Position numbers and translations under genes: made by a program. The notes under the pieces were generated by a model. The model made no database searches and was not told the origin of the DNA. It was given only the letters and a program-made list of their open reading frames with translations. Positions 30,268 to 39,571 of a stretch of DNA of 64,000 bases are shown piece by piece (the stretch's first letter is position 1; each line of letters begins with the position of its first letter). Source of the DNA: an uncultured Roseobacter sp. Lineage in GTDB: Bacteria; Pseudomonadota; Alphaproteobacteria; Rhodobacterales; Rhodobacteraceae. The stretch is from positions 682,001-746,000 of the forward strand of contig CANKZM010000001.1 in the NCBI GenBank assembly GCA_947488305.1, in the 5' to 3' direction.

Positions 30268-30639
30268 ATGATTTCATACAGCCCGGGCTGTGACGTAGGC
30301 CCGCTCGAACATTGGCCGTTCGACAATCCCGCGAGCCGTTATCAGATTACAGCAGGAGCCCCAAAGGCCTATGGCCGGTTGGAGGCAGGAGGCCCCGGTC
30401 ATACCACAAGGTTTGGGATCTGGCGCTGCACTGTGGGTAGTTTCCAGTGCGTTGAGCAAGGCGATGAACTGATGACGGTGTTGTCGGGCAAGTGCCTGCT
30501 CATCAATCATACCGAGGGAACGGAGATATCCTTACAACCCGGCGACAGTCTGTTCATTCGAGACGGCAGCTTGGTCACCTGGGCGGTAACAGAGGATATC
30601 ACCAAGGTATTTCATGGGTTTAAAGCCGATGGATACTGA
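30268..30639 (+). CDS. Cupin-domain protein (DUF861-type)
   Basis: A 123-residue single-cupin protein. The beta-barrel core runs about residues 40-115 with FGIWRCTVGSFQCVEQGDELMTVLSGKC (motif 1, with Gln-Gly-Asp-Glu in place of the usual His-x-His) and LQPGDSLFIRDGSLVTWAV (motif 2). The WRCTVG and DELMTVLSG pattern resembles the EutQ/ureidoglycolate cupin_3 family. GAAGGAAACTCGGC precedes the ATG. Catalytic activity is uncertain because the metal histidines are not obvious. Confidence 0.75.
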   Translation: MISYSPGCDVGPLEHWPFDNPASRYQITAGAPKAYGRLEAGGPGHTTRFGIWRCTVGSFQCVEQGDELMTVLSGKCLLINHTEGTEISLQPGDSLFIRDGSLVTWAVTEDITKVFHGFKADGY

Positions 30640-30665
30640 TCGTTCTCACGTAAACTGAACCGCCG

Positions 30666-30716
30666 CGTGACTGCGTGGTCACGGGTTTGACAATTAAGGA
30701 GCCCACGGGCTTTATC
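30666..30716 (+). promoter_or_regulatory. Hairpin and candidate promoter before the MFS gene
   Basis: CGTGAC/GTCACG (30666-30683) is a perfect 6-bp hairpin after the cupin gene. TTGACA at 30687-30692 is followed after 18 bases by TTTATC (30711-30716). A start site would then fall at or next to the GTG at 30722, implying a leaderless or very short leader mRNA. Confidence 0.4.
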
Positions 30717-30721
30717 CTAAG

Positions 30722-31954
30722 GTGGCTTTGCTTCTGACCAACCGGCCGTTTCGGCTTTTGTTTTCAGCGACAGCGGTGTCCAACCTTGGAGACGGTGTCT
30801 CGGCACTGGCTTTTCCATGGCTGGCAACACTGATCACACGTGACCCCATGTTGATCGCACTTGTCGCTTTTGCGACCAACCTGCCATGGTTTTTGTTTTC
30901 GATACCGGCAGGCGTGATTGTCGACCGTTATGATCGGCGCTTGTTGATGGTACGGGCTGACTTGTTTCGTTTGGCCCTGACATGCGGCGTGATCGCACTG
31001 GTGTTTTCGGTGCCCGAATTTCCGCCGCCCGGTGACGCCCTGAATTACATACTTGTGCTTGCGGTGTTCGGCATGCTGCTCGGGACGGCAGAGGTCATAC
31101 GCGACAACGCCGCTCAGACCGTTTTACCGTCATTGGTCGCCAAATCGGACCTTGAAACGGCCAACGGCCAACTCTGGAGTGTTGAGCAGGTCATGGGATC
31201 CTTCGTCGGTCCACCTTTGGCCGGACTGCTCATCGCGATCGCCGTACCTGCGCCGTTCACGCTGGATGCGCTGACATTCGGGATCGCGGCCTGGCTGGTC
31301 TGGTGCATCGCACTGCCAAGGCGGCCCATCCCGCCCCGGCGCCGAATTGGACCCGAGATCGCGGAAGGGTGGCAATGGATGCGCAACCACGCAACCATCC
31401 TGCGTCTTGCCCTGATGCTTGGGGTCATAAATGCGGTCTCGGTCATGGCAATGACAATCCTTGTGCTCTTTTCGCAGGAAGTATTGGGGCTGACAGCGGC
31501 GCAACATGGTCTGTTGATGACAGCCGGAGCGGCAGGTGGCGTGATCGGTGGGCTGATCGGGCCAAAGATCATCGCGCGCATCGGGCCGCAGGAGGGCGTT
31601 TTTGTGGCCCTCTGCCTGATGATCCTGCCATATGGCATCCTGTGCGTTACATCTGATCCGTTTGTCGCTGGGATCGCGCTGTTCATTGAGGTTTTCGCGG
31701 CATTGATGTGGAACATCGTGACGGTGTCCTATCGGCAAAGGCGGATACCGGATCAGCTACTGGGGCGGGTGAATTCCCTCTATCGGTTTTTTGGGTGGGG
31801 CATGATGCCTCTCGGCGCCTTGATGGGGGGCGCCATTGTCGCCTGGGCCGAGGCTCATATGGCCCGCGAAATGGCGCTGAAGCTGCCCTATGCTATTGCC
31901 GCTGCGGCATCTTTGATGACGTTGTTCTACGCCGGGCGTAAACTACGCCTTTGA
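30722..31954 (+). CDS. Major facilitator superfamily exporter (EntS/MFS_3 type)
   Basis: The 410-residue integral membrane protein has about twelve hydrophobic segments. The N-terminal NRPFRLLFSATAVSNLGDGV, the loop PAGVIVDRYDRRLLMVRADL after helix 2 (the MFS motif A position), and GTAEVIRDNAAQTVLPSLV are typical of the enterobactin-exporter-like group. Start: GTG 30722 matches homologues I recall (M-x-LL-x-NRPFR), but AAGGTGG at 30719-30725 would fit TTG 30728 better. It converges on a TetR gene 12 bases downstream, a common exporter-regulator neighbour, though the orientation is convergent. Confidence 0.85.
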   Translation: MALLLTNRPFRLLFSATAVSNLGDGVSALAFPWLATLITRDPMLIALVAFATNLPWFLFSIPAGVIVDRYDRRLLMVRADLFRLALTCGVIALVFSVPEFPPPGDALNYILVLAVFGMLLGTAEVIRDNAAQTVLPSLVAKSDLETANGQLWSVEQVMGSFVGPPLAGLLIAIAVPAPFTLDALTFGIAAWLVWCIALPRRPIPPRRRIGPEIAEGWQWMRNHATILRLALMLGVINAVSVMAMTILVLFSQEVLGLTAAQHGLLMTAGAAGGVIGGLIGPKIIARIGPQEGVFVALCLMILPYGILCVTSDPFVAGIALFIEVFAALMWNIVTVSYRQRRIPDQLLGRVNSLYRFFGWGMMPLGALMGGAIVAWAEAHMAREMALKLPYAIAAAASLMTLFYAGRKLRL

Positions 31955-31966
31955 TCGCGCTGGCTG

Positions 31967-32584
31967 CTAATCGTCCGGTGTGATGAGGCCCAGACCGCGC
32001 AGGTAAATACCGATGCCGGTCTCCAGAAGATCATCTGGGGGGTAGGGCGAGGCACGCCCTGGCGAATTACGTGCAAAAAGTTCAACGACCCCGTGGCTCA
32101 TGGCCCAGATATGGGCTGAAAACATGGAAGCCGGAGGGCGCTTGTCCTCGGGGATGTGTTGGCTCAGATCAACGGCGGCTTTCTCCAGCACGCCGCTTGC
32201 GCGCCCCGCGATTGCAGCCAGTTCGGGCGTGCGGTTGACCGAAATGCCGCTTTCGAACATCGCGATATAGTGGCCGGGGTATTTTCGGGCAAAGGCGAGG
32301 TAGGCACGACCAGTGGCCTCAAACGCCGCCAACGCAGAGGGTTGGCCGGACTGATAGGCATATTCCATCAGGTCAGCAAAAATCTCGTAGCCTTGCAGGG
32401 CCGCTTCGGCGATCAGGTCCTCGCGCCCCTCAAAGTGGCGATAAACTGCGGCGGGCGTGACCCCCGCCTGTTTTGCTGCCTCAGATAGGGTGAAACCTGT
32501 TGGTCCTTTCTCTTCGATCAGCTCCAATGCCGCGTCGATCAGGGCCTGGCGCAGGTTACCATGGTGATAGCCGCGTTTAGGCAT
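31967..32584 (-). CDS. TetR-family transcriptional regulator
   Basis: The 205-residue protein starts [20 protein letters not shown] and has the TetR helix-turn-helix [34 protein letters not shown] at about residues 27-60. The C-terminal ligand domain resembles the TetR_C_13/33 class. I place the start at the CAT complement 32582-32584, inside the last codons of ppk2 (eight-base overlap ATGCCTAA), so it is likely co-translated with ppk2. Its target is not known; the MFS exporter on the other side is a candidate. Confidence 0.88.
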   Translation of the reverse strand: MPKRGYHHGNLRQALIDAALELIEEKGPTGFTLSEAAKQAGVTPAAVYRHFEGREDLIAEAALQGYEIFADLMEYAYQSGQPSALAAFEATGRAYLAFARKYPGHYIAMFESGISVNRTPELAAIAGRASGVLEKAAVDLSQHIPEDKRPPASMFSAHIWAMSHGVVELFARNSPGRASPYPPDDLLETGIGIYLRGLGLITPDD

Positions 32585-33446
32585 CCCACACGTCCAGGCC
32601 ACCGCAAATCTTGTTGTCCAACGCGCCGATTGCTGCCTTGTTCTTATGCGTATAGTCGAGCGCCTGCAAAACGGTTCGGATGACATTGAGGCGCGCGCGT
32701 CGTTTATCATCGGATCGAACTACCGTCCAAGGCGCCACTTTCGTGTCGGTCTTTTCAAGCGTTTCTGCTATGGCGTCAGTATAGGCGTCCCAACGGTTCA
32801 GCCCTTCGACGTCAATCCAGCTCAGTTTCCACTGCTTCAGCGGGTCGGATTCGCGTTGGAGCATCCGCCGCAGCTGCTCGGCCCGACCGACATTCAGCCA
32901 GAACTTGAAAAAGTGAACGTTGTCGTCGACCAACATATGCTCAAAAGGCGTGACCTGATCAAAGAAATGGGCACGCTGCTCAGGTGTGCAGAAGTCAAAG
33001 ACGTGCTCAACAACCCCTCGATTATACCAGCTCCGGTCAAAGAAGGTGATTTCGCCCGCTGCAGGTAAGTGATTGACGTAACGCTGGAAATACCATTGGC
33101 CCTGTTCCGCCTCAGTGGGTTTGGACAATGCGACTACGCGCGCGCCGCGCGGATTCAGGTTGGTCCGGAACCGGCTGATGGTCCCACCCTTGCCAGCGCC
33201 GTCACGGCCCTCAAAAACACAAACGACACGTGCGCCACTTTCTTTGACCCAGGCTTGCAGTTTGACCAGTTCTACCTGAAGGGCGGCAAGTTCGCGCTCG
33301 TAAGGTTTGCGGGCCATGCGTTCGGGGTGCGGATAGGTCGTCGAGAGGATTTCGCCTTTTTCACCGCGTTTTATGGCGTCGCGGATAGCGGTAGGCGCGT
33401 CAGTATCAAAGTATGCGCTAATTGCGCCATCAAAGGGCAGATCCAT
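32577..33446 (-). CDS. ppk2: Polyphosphate kinase 2
   Basis: PPK2 moves phosphate between polyphosphate and nucleoside diphosphates. The 289-residue single-domain enzyme has the Walker [10 protein letters not shown] (residues 80-88), the [16 protein letters not shown] lid/Walker B region, and [18 protein letters not shown], as in one-domain class I-type enzymes that favour ADP or GDP. The start at 33444-33446 ([10 protein letters not shown]) follows GGGAGCC on the minus strand. It overlaps tetR downstream and lies 49 bases after the hydrolase gene. Confidence 0.94.
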   Translation of the reverse strand: MDLPFDGAISAYFDTDAPTAIRDAIKRGEKGEILSTTYPHPERMARKPYERELAALQVELVKLQAWVKESGARVVCVFEGRDGAGKGGTISRFRTNLNPRGARVVALSKPTEAEQGQWYFQRYVNHLPAAGEITFFDRSWYNRGVVEHVFDFCTPEQRAHFFDQVTPFEHMLVDDNVHFFKFWLNVGRAEQLRRMLQRESDPLKQWKLSWIDVEGLNRWDAYTDAIAETLEKTDTKVAPWTVVRSDDKRRARLNVIRTVLQALDYTHKNKAAIGALDNKICGGLDVWDA

Positions 33447-33495
33447 GGTGGCTCCCACGAGGTTGTCTCTTGTTCTATATGGAATGTTAATCGCG

Positions 33496-34476
33496 TTAAC
33501 GCAAACCCGCGCGTGCCGCGATCCGGTCAATCGCGGCCAAAACAGCATCCGTATTTGTATGATGTGGCATATGCCCAACACCTTCCAGCCGGTCTAGTTG
33601 CGCGCCGGGAATTTGACGCAAGATTGGCTCTGCATGGGTCTGGATGGGTACGGAGTCGTCAGCGGTGCCGTGCACGCTTTCAACCGGCAAGGACAGATTG
33701 GGGTAGCGTTTTGACATCTCACGCACGTATGGCTTCAAAGAGTTGACCTGCTGGGCGTTGGCCCGCAACGTCTTACGCCGCAGGGTCATATCTGTTCCAA
33801 AGTGCTGAATGTAGCCTTCTGGAGGCGTTTGGGGCGCAAAAATATCTGAAACGGTGTTCTCGATATAGTCGTGTGGGGTAAAGGCCGTGATGAGAGGAAT
33901 GACCACGGCGCTCCCAAACATGCGCGAGTTCACACGATAAAGCCAACCGAGCTTTCCTTCCCACGGGTTGGAAGCTGCGGCGACCAACACAAGTCCTGCT
34001 GTTTCTTCGGGTCGCTCCAACGCCCAAGCCAATGCGATGGCCCCGCCAAAGGAATGACCCAGGACAATAGGGTTTTGAACGCCAACAGCGTCCGTGGCCG
34101 CCTGCAACAGTTGTGCCTGCAATGCCGGGGATTCGGCAGCGGTATTGAATACGCCGCCAAAACCGGGGGGGCGTTCCGACCATCCGAGACCGGGGCGGTC
34201 CACGGCGATAACCCGGTAGTTGTCATCAAGCCGCCCAACAAGATCGAAAGTAAAGTCACGCAAGCTTCCGCTAGCGCCGTGAATGAGAACAATATCAGGG
34301 CCTTGACCTGATATCTTCAAGTGAATTTTCGTGCCACCCACCTCAACGAACTGACCAGATGGGGGGTACTGAGCTTCGACTGATGCCTCCCGTGAGGAGG
34401 CGCGCCACTGCACCACTGCCACCATACCGACAAGTGCAATAGCAAAGAGGCTAAGTGCCAATGGCTTCGATATCAT
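33496..34476 (-). CDS. Membrane-anchored alpha/beta hydrolase
   Basis: The 326-residue protein begins with a membrane or signal-anchor helix (residues 7-23), followed by an alpha/beta hydrolase fold: oxyanion loop LIHGASG (64-70), [11 protein letters not shown], nucleophile elbow VLGHSFGGA with Ser142, [12 protein letters not shown] carrying the acid, and His in GVGHMPHH near 306. The natural substrate is unknown. It overlaps metA by 26 bases on the same strand, so it is probably co-transcribed with methionine synthesis without an obvious metabolic link. Confidence 0.85.
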   Translation of the reverse strand: MISKPLALSLFAIALVGMVAVVQWRASSREASVEAQYPPSGQFVEVGGTKIHLKISGQGPDIVLIHGASGSLRDFTFDLVGRLDDNYRVIAVDRPGLGWSERPPGFGGVFNTAAESPALQAQLLQAATDAVGVQNPIVLGHSFGGAIALAWALERPEETAGLVLVAAASNPWEGKLGWLYRVNSRMFGSAVVIPLITAFTPHDYIENTVSDIFAPQTPPEGYIQHFGTDMTLRRKTLRANAQQVNSLKPYVREMSKRYPNLSLPVESVHGTADDSVPIQTHAEPILRQIPGAQLDRLEGVGHMPHHTNTDAVLAAIDRIAARAGLR

Positions 34477-35368
34477 AAGGCGTGTCCTGATAAACCTCCG
34501 TCAGCCAGTTGCCATATAGAAGGTGCGCGTGGCTTCGCCAGCGGTTAAGCGGCTTTTGGCTGGGATCATCGTCAGGATAGTAGTTCATCGGTACATTGAT
34601 CGGCGTACCGGCGGCAACATCTCGGTCATATTCCTGTTTGAGCGTGTCGCTGTCGTATTCGAAATGATTGAAGATGTAGAGCGCCCGGTGGCTGGCGTCC
34701 TCAACAAGACAGGGTCCTACCAAATCGCTGCCTAGGAGTGTTTTCAAACCAGGTGCTGCGTCGATCTCCGCTTGTTTCATCTCGGTCCAGCGCGACACGG
34801 GGATCACGCAATCGTCGGAAAACCCACGCAGGTAGGGTGAGGCCGGGGCAAGATTGAGGTGCCGGTAACAGCCAAATGCCTTGGCATCCAACATGTGTTT
34901 CCGGACACCATGGAAGTGGTTGATCATGGCCATTCCGCCCCAGCACACCCCAAAAGTCGAGTGCACGTTGGTCTGTGTCCAATCCATGACTTCGCGCAGT
35001 TCTTCCCAATAGGTGACCGCCTCAAATTCAAGATGCTCGATCGGTGCGCCGGTGATGATCAAACCGTCGTATTTCAGATGCTTGATTTCCTGAAAGGGGC
35101 GATAGAACTCAGCCATATGGGCGGCGGCGGTATTGCGGGTTTGGTGCTCCGACATGCGGATCAGGTCAAGGTCGATCTGGAGTGGGGTGGCTCCGATCAG
35201 ACGCGCAAACTGGTTTTCGGTCTGGATCTTCTTGGGCATCAGGTTCAACAACCCAATCCGCAAAGGCCGGATGTCCTGCCGCGCCGCTTGGTCGGGATCC
35301 ATGACTGACACACCTTCGTGCTTGAGCACGTCATAGGCAGGCAGGTCAGCGGGTATCTTGATCGGCAT
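34451..35368 (-). CDS. metA: Homoserine O-acetyltransferase (MetA family)
   Basis: Activates homoserine at the start of methionine synthesis. The 305-residue protein has [20 protein letters not shown], the catalytic Cys142 in FGVCWGGMA, and [15 protein letters not shown] with the catalytic His-Glu. Published work on the MetA family links residue 111 to acyl-donor choice (Glu for acetyl-CoA, Gly for succinyl-CoA); here [10 protein letters not shown] puts Glu at 111, which predicts an acetyltransferase. I looked for a SAM-II riboswitch in the 91 bases upstream and found none. Confidence 0.94.
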   Translation of the reverse strand: MPIKIPADLPAYDVLKHEGVSVMDPDQAARQDIRPLRIGLLNLMPKKIQTENQFARLIGATPLQIDLDLIRMSEHQTRNTAAAHMAEFYRPFQEIKHLKYDGLIITGAPIEHLEFEAVTYWEELREVMDWTQTNVHSTFGVCWGGMAMINHFHGVRKHMLDAKAFGCYRHLNLAPASPYLRGFSDDCVIPVSRWTEMKQAEIDAAPGLKTLLGSDLVGPCLVEDASHRALYIFNHFEYDSDTLKQEYDRDVAAGTPINVPMNYYPDDDPSQKPLNRWRSHAHLLYGNWLTEVYQDTPYDIEAIGT

Positions 35369-35459
35369 TTTGGACGTCCGGTTACTTGTGAGGCTGGTGA
35401 GATAACGCTTTGGTTTGCAAGTCTCAAGAGGGGGCAGATGTCACGTCATGGTGAGGCGC

Positions 35460-36308
35460 TCAAAGACACCCTTCCACCATGGCATCAAAATCCTCAGGTG
35501 TTCTTAAGGCCGCGACCTGATCGGCTGTCACCGTAATGCCCCATTGGGACATGGTTTCGTAGCGCGGCTGCCGGTGGGCCAGTGCCCGTGCATAGGTGAA
35601 CCGGATGAAATCGTCAGGATTGACCTCTTCTTCCGAGCAGTCGTTATCGGACAGATACTGCTGCCAGACGTTTTCGAGAAATGCCGGTTGATACGCCATG
35701 GGCTTGGGGGCACGGTCAAAACGGCGGACAAGTTCTTGCGTGTGAGCCGCATCGCCCTTGATCCAAATCATCAGGCAGTGCTTTGACAACTCGTTCAACA
35801 GCGGGTCTTCAGGGTCTTCGGGGTTGACCCATTCGCAGATCGACCCGCCAGTATCACAAATAAAATTCGGATAGCCGTAAAGCGCCTCGGCCCGTTGTGC
35901 AAAATGAGCGGTGTCGCGCAAAGCTGCGATCTCGGCCTGTTGAAACTGCTCTTGCCTGCGTCTGTATTCCGTGATCGGCAGCCCGCCCCTGGTCGGATCA
36001 CCAGGCTTTCCCAGATAGGTCGCGACAGGTGACAGGTTGTCGAATGTTATGTTTGAGCCAATGTAGATGCTGTCACTCATCAGAAGATCGCGCAGAAACG
36101 GCACCTTCATGGCCTCCGCCTTTGCATTATCGGCAATATACTCGCCCATGTAACGCGTGCCGATCCGGTAATCGATGGAATAGTGAAACCAGCTGCCACT
36201 CGCCCGTAGCAGATTCGACATATGTGTCTTGCCAAGACCGGACATCCCGAAGACAAGCACCGATTTGTGCGATGCCGCGCGCCAGTCAGCAGCAGAGGAA
36301 TACAGCAT
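35460..36308 (-). CDS. P-loop ATPase of unknown function
   Basis: The 282-residue protein has a Walker A VFGMSGLGKTHMSNLLR near residues 19-35, followed by FHYSIDYRIGTRYM and later FICDTGGSICEWVNPEDPEDP, a DTGGS element with the look of a Walker B or sensor region. The layout resembles nucleotide or sugar kinases in the shikimate-kinase-like group rather than AAA enzymes. I recall it as a conserved Rhodobacteraceae ATPase without assigned role. It sits 91 bases upstream of metA and 64 bases downstream of an EamA transporter gene. Confidence 0.75.
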   Translation of the reverse strand: MLYSSAADWRAASHKSVLVFGMSGLGKTHMSNLLRASGSWFHYSIDYRIGTRYMGEYIADNAKAEAMKVPFLRDLLMSDSIYIGSNITFDNLSPVATYLGKPGDPTRGGLPITEYRRRQEQFQQAEIAALRDTAHFAQRAEALYGYPNFICDTGGSICEWVNPEDPEDPLLNELSKHCLMIWIKGDAAHTQELVRRFDRAPKPMAYQPAFLENVWQQYLSDNDCSEEEVNPDDFIRFTYARALAHRQPRYETMSQWGITVTADQVAALRTPEDFDAMVEGCL

Positions 36309-36339
36309 GAGGATTGCCTTCGGGCCAGAAAAATATTCA

Positions 36340-36367
36340 GGCGTTCCTAGCCTTGCAGTGAAACGCC
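36340..36367 (-). terminator. Weak terminator-like hairpin after the EamA gene
   Basis: On the minus strand GGCGTT and AACGCC form a 6-bp stem with a 16-base loop, followed by TGAATATTTTTC. The loop is long, so this is a tentative call. Confidence 0.35.
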
Positions 36368-36372
36368 GTCAA

Positions 36373-37290
36373 TCAATCCACGGGCTGAGCGTGTCGTCTG
36401 CGTAAAACCCGTCCGTCCAGAATGAGCAGACCTACCGCCAGAAGGGCGAAGCCGGCATACGCGTTTGGAGCCAGCTTTTCACCGAGCATGAGAGCCCCGG
36501 CGATGATCGCGACAGGTGCAACCAAAAGTGTGACCAACATCAGATTGCCGCTGCCTGCACGCCTGAGAACAAAGTAGTAGAGCAGATAAGCGCCCGCCGT
36601 GGCGATAATGGAATAATAGCCGATCGCCAGAACTGTTCTTTGCTGCAATGCCAGAGAAACGGGACCCTCGATCACAATTGCAACGGGCAGGGTAACCAGC
36701 GTGGCCCCGGTCAGCATGCCAGCCGCCGCGACTTGTGGAGATAGGTGTGAAAGGTGCTTGCGCGCCCAGGCGCTGGCAAATGCGTAGGAAATCGTCCCGG
36801 CGATAACAGCCAATTGGGCCAGAGACTGCAAGTTGAAGTTGCGAAGGTTGTCCAACCCGATTGCCGTCGCGACTCCCAAGAAGCCGACAGAGACGCCAAT
36901 TCCTTTTCGAAGGGTCAGCCTTTCGTCTGCAAACAGCATCGCTGCAACAAGAACGCCAAAAATCGCGGTGGCTGCGTTCAGAATCGACGTAAGACCGCTT
37001 TCAATATGCAGTTGACCCCAGGCCATCAGCGAAAATGGCACCACATTGTTGAGCATACCCATGACCAGAAATGCGCCCCAAAGACGCGGGTCCCGCGGAA
37101 CGGGCAGGCGCATTACGATCACCACACCCCAGAGTGCCAACATGGCCCAGAACGTGCGGTGCGCGACAGTTGTCAGCGGGCCGATCTCATCCAATGCGAT
37201 GCGGATGGAGACAAAGCTGAGACCCCAGATTGTGGCCAGCGCGAATAATGCGGCCCACGCAGTTGCTGATATGGATTTTTGTTCGATCAT
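36373..37290 (-). CDS. EamA/DMT-family transporter
   Basis: The 305-residue protein has ten hydrophobic segments in two EamA repeats (about residues 10-140 and 155-290). IWGLSFVSIRIALDEIGPLTTVAHRTFWA is the typical first-repeat opening and LVAPVAIIAGALMLGEKLAPNAYAGF the second-repeat end with the conserved GE. I start at 37288-37290 (MIEQKSIS); the frame is open further upstream through the terminator region, which is not protein-like. The substrate is unknown; the family exports amino acids or metabolites. Confidence 0.88.
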   Translation of the reverse strand: MIEQKSISATAWAALFALATIWGLSFVSIRIALDEIGPLTTVAHRTFWAMLALWGVVIVMRLPVPRDPRLWGAFLVMGMLNNVVPFSLMAWGQLHIESGLTSILNAATAIFGVLVAAMLFADERLTLRKGIGVSVGFLGVATAIGLDNLRNFNLQSLAQLAVIAGTISYAFASAWARKHLSHLSPQVAAAGMLTGATLVTLPVAIVIEGPVSLALQQRTVLAIGYYSIIATAGAYLLYYFVLRRAGSGNLMLVTLLVAPVAIIAGALMLGEKLAPNAYAGFALLAVGLLILDGRVLRRRHAQPVD

Positions 37291-37345
37291 GGTCAGGACA
37301 TTAGGATGACCCTGCAAATCAACTCCACCCGAATCCTGCGCAAAG

Positions 37346-37373
37346 AAAAAGCGCCCGCAAAATTTGCAGGCGC
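37346..37373 (-). terminator. Terminator of the FadL-like gene, possibly bidirectional
   Basis: On the minus strand GCGCCTGCAAA pairs with TTTGCGGGCGC (one G-T pair), followed by TTTTTC. It lies 27 bases past the porin stop. A T run (37377-37381) on the other side makes it usable in both directions. Confidence 0.85.
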
Positions 37374-37399
37374 TCGTTTTTAGTTTGAAATCGCTGCGA

Positions 37400-38518
37400 T
37401 CAGAATCGATAGGCGAATTTGACACCCAACGCGACAGCGTCATTGTCATTGAATTCCGACGCAGGTGTTCCGCTGACGCCGGTCGTGGTGTCGCCAATGC
37501 GGATGTAGCGTATTCCTGTCGTGATCTCGTAGTTCCCTTGGCTGTAGATTGCAGCGAGAGAGATGCTCTCCTGTCCGTCTGCCGGTCCAAGGTTCGTAAA
37601 GAGATTGCCGGTGTTTTCTTCGTACCCGATGGACGCGGCTACCGACCAGTTCTCGTTGATCTTGCGGCCAATACCCAGTGTGTAGGTGACGACGTCTTCT
37701 TCGTAGCTCAAAAGAGCGCTGCCACCTGTGACCGTCTCATAGAGGCCCGGGTCAAGTCTGAAGTCTGACCAGTCCACCCAACGAACGCCGCCGAACAGGA
37801 GAGTGTCTGCCGCGATACCTGTCTGAAACTCCAGGTTGACGGATTGAGGCGTTGAAAATTCTGTTGATGAACTTTGCGACCCAAAACCCAGAACGGTCTC
37901 GTCTGTGTCGACGTCATGGCCGATCTCGGAGTTATAGGTCAAGGAGACGCGCAGTGCGATCTCCGGTTTCTCGTAGGCAATGCCTGCGACATAGCCGATT
38001 CCGTAGTGAACATCCGCTTCAGCGGAGTAGAACAATGGTGGTCCTACGGGCCTGATAAAGTTGACATTCGCACTCGCTTCAACGGATTGCAGACGCAGGC
38101 CGCCATATACGGAAAACCCTTGCGACATGTTGTATTGGATGAGGCCCGTCAGCGCGCGGCTCGTGAATTCGGCGTCCGATGTGCTCGCAAAGTATCCGGT
38201 GCCATCAGGATAATCCACATCCGCGCCGAAGGGCTCATCCAGAATGATTGCATAGGACCATTGATCGTTCAGGTCGGCTTTATACGCACCACCATAACGG
38301 TAGTAGGTCGGCGCGATATCACCAGACCCGGAGCCATTCGCGAACGGTGCCTGAGCCTCCCCGCTCAGATCCGGCGAAACGCGCACAAGGCTGAATTCAA
38401 GGTAACGTCCTTCTTCAAAAAGAACGCCGATAGACTGGCCAGACCTGTCGATCCCGCCTGCATGCGCAGTGCCTGCTAGCAAACAGGTCGCGGACACGCT
38501 TGTTAAAAACTTTCTCAT
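37400..38518 (-). CDS. FadL/OmpP1-type outer membrane transporter
   Basis: The 372-residue precursor has a signal peptide (RKFLTSVSATCLLAGTAHAGG, cleaved near residue 21) and a mature part that starts GGIDRSGQSIGVLFEEGRYLEFS, like the N-terminal plug region of FadL. Regular beta-strand patterns run to a C-terminal Phe (KFAYRF). FadL proteins import long-chain fatty acids or hydrocarbons. GGGGAGGAGAACA precedes the start at 38516-38518. Two ACGTTACGT motifs lie in the upstream region and a terminator lies downstream, so it is a single-gene unit. Confidence 0.87.
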   Translation of the reverse strand: MRKFLTSVSATCLLAGTAHAGGIDRSGQSIGVLFEEGRYLEFSLVRVSPDLSGEAQAPFANGSGSGDIAPTYYRYGGAYKADLNDQWSYAIILDEPFGADVDYPDGTGYFASTSDAEFTSRALTGLIQYNMSQGFSVYGGLRLQSVEASANVNFIRPVGPPLFYSAEADVHYGIGYVAGIAYEKPEIALRVSLTYNSEIGHDVDTDETVLGFGSQSSSTEFSTPQSVNLEFQTGIAADTLLFGGVRWVDWSDFRLDPGLYETVTGGSALLSYEEDVVTYTLGIGRKINENWSVAASIGYEENTGNLFTNLGPADGQESISLAAIYSQGNYEITTGIRYIRIGDTTTGVSGTPASEFNDNDAVALGVKFAYRF

Positions 38519-38548
38519 TGTTCTCCTCCCCGGAAGACACTCTCGCAA

Positions 38549-38645
38549 ACGTTACGTTTTTATGAACTAAAGCGCGGGCAACTAAGCACGGAATCCCTTT
38601 CGGTCAATCGTTGACGCTAAGGAAATTGCGCTTGTGACGTTACGT
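38549..38645. promoter_or_regulatory. Pair of ACGTTACGT motifs upstream of the FadL-like gene
   Basis: The near-palindromic nonamer ACGTTACGT occurs at 38549-38557 and again at 38637-38645, flanking the spacer between the porin start and the next gene's stop. Two identical copies 88 bases apart suggest a repressor operator pair. Confidence 0.4.
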
Positions 38646-38649
38646 GAAA

Positions 38650-39513
38650 TCAGGTTCTGCTTCGGGTCTCAGACCATATATTATAATAATTTCCCGCAAA
38701 AATGATAGCGGCCCCTGCAAAGACCCAAAAATCGAGGGCTTCGTTGTATAGAAGCATACCCACGACAGCGATGGCTGGAAGCCGCACAAAATCAATCGGA
38801 ACCACAACGGTTGCGGGGGCTATGGCCAGCGCATTCGTCAAACAATAGTGCGCCATCAAACCGGCGGCACCGATCAGCAGCACCAGTGGTAGCCCCGTTG
38901 CGGAAGGCAGGGCGATATCGCCATCATAGCCCGCAGCGATAATGCCGAATACCAGCTGCATGCTCGTCAAATAGAACAGGATGCAGGTGATGCTGGCGGT
39001 CCGTGTCAGCTTTTTGGTGAACATTATCGACAGCGCGAAGAAGATGGCGCAGGCCGCTGCGCTTATCACGCCGGAGTTGATGCCGGCCATATCTGGGCGG
39101 GCCACCAGCATGATACCAATGAAACCCATAATGGCCGCGATGAGCCTTGTCACGGTTAGACGCTCGCCCAGAATGAGTGGTGAAAGCGCGATCACCCAAA
39201 GGGGCGTTGTGAATTCCAAGGCAAAAACCTGTGCCAAGGGGATAATGGTAACCGCATAGAACCACAGGTTCTGTCCGGTGAAATGGGCAAGGTTGCGAAC
39301 CACGTGAAGCCCGAACTTCTCTTTATTGATTTGCGACAAGGTACCTGCAGCCCAGGCGATACCAACCACGATCAGCACACCGAACAGGCTCCGGTACATC
39401 ATGATTTCGAAGGTATCTAGTTCAGTGGACAGCTCACGTCCGGCGACTGCCATTGACGAAAAAGAGGCGATGGAGCCGGTCATCCAAAGCGCAGCTTTGA
39501 ATGTGGTGTTCAT
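38650..39513 (-). CDS. EamA/DMT-family transporter
   Basis: The 287-residue membrane protein has ten hydrophobic helices in two EamA repeats. FSSMAVAGRELSTELDTFEIMMYRSLFGVL opens the first repeat, EFTTPLWVIALSPLILGERLTVTRL closes it, and PIDFVRLPAIAVVGMLLYNEALDFWVFAGAAIIFAGNYYN closes the second, the pattern of the RhaT/YdcZ-like exporters of Rhodobacteraceae. It has little similarity to the EamA protein at 36.4-37.3 kb beyond the family. Substrate unknown. Confidence 0.88.
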   Translation of the reverse strand: MNTTFKAALWMTGSIASFSSMAVAGRELSTELDTFEIMMYRSLFGVLIVVGIAWAAGTLSQINKEKFGLHVVRNLAHFTGQNLWFYAVTIIPLAQVFALEFTTPLWVIALSPLILGERLTVTRLIAAIMGFIGIMLVARPDMAGINSGVISAAACAIFFALSIMFTKKLTRTASITCILFYLTSMQLVFGIIAAGYDGDIALPSATGLPLVLLIGAAGLMAHYCLTNALAIAPATVVVPIDFVRLPAIAVVGMLLYNEALDFWVFAGAAIIFAGNYYNIWSETRSRT

Positions 39514-39571
39514 GCAATTGAGCTTTCACGTACCGCGCGCACCATGCGCCTGACCTTGGGCGATCGATGTG

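Noticed and set aside
35369-35459. Possible SAM-II or SAM/SAH riboswitch upstream of metA
   Set aside because: The minus-strand leader has no match to the core motifs of either class that I could find.
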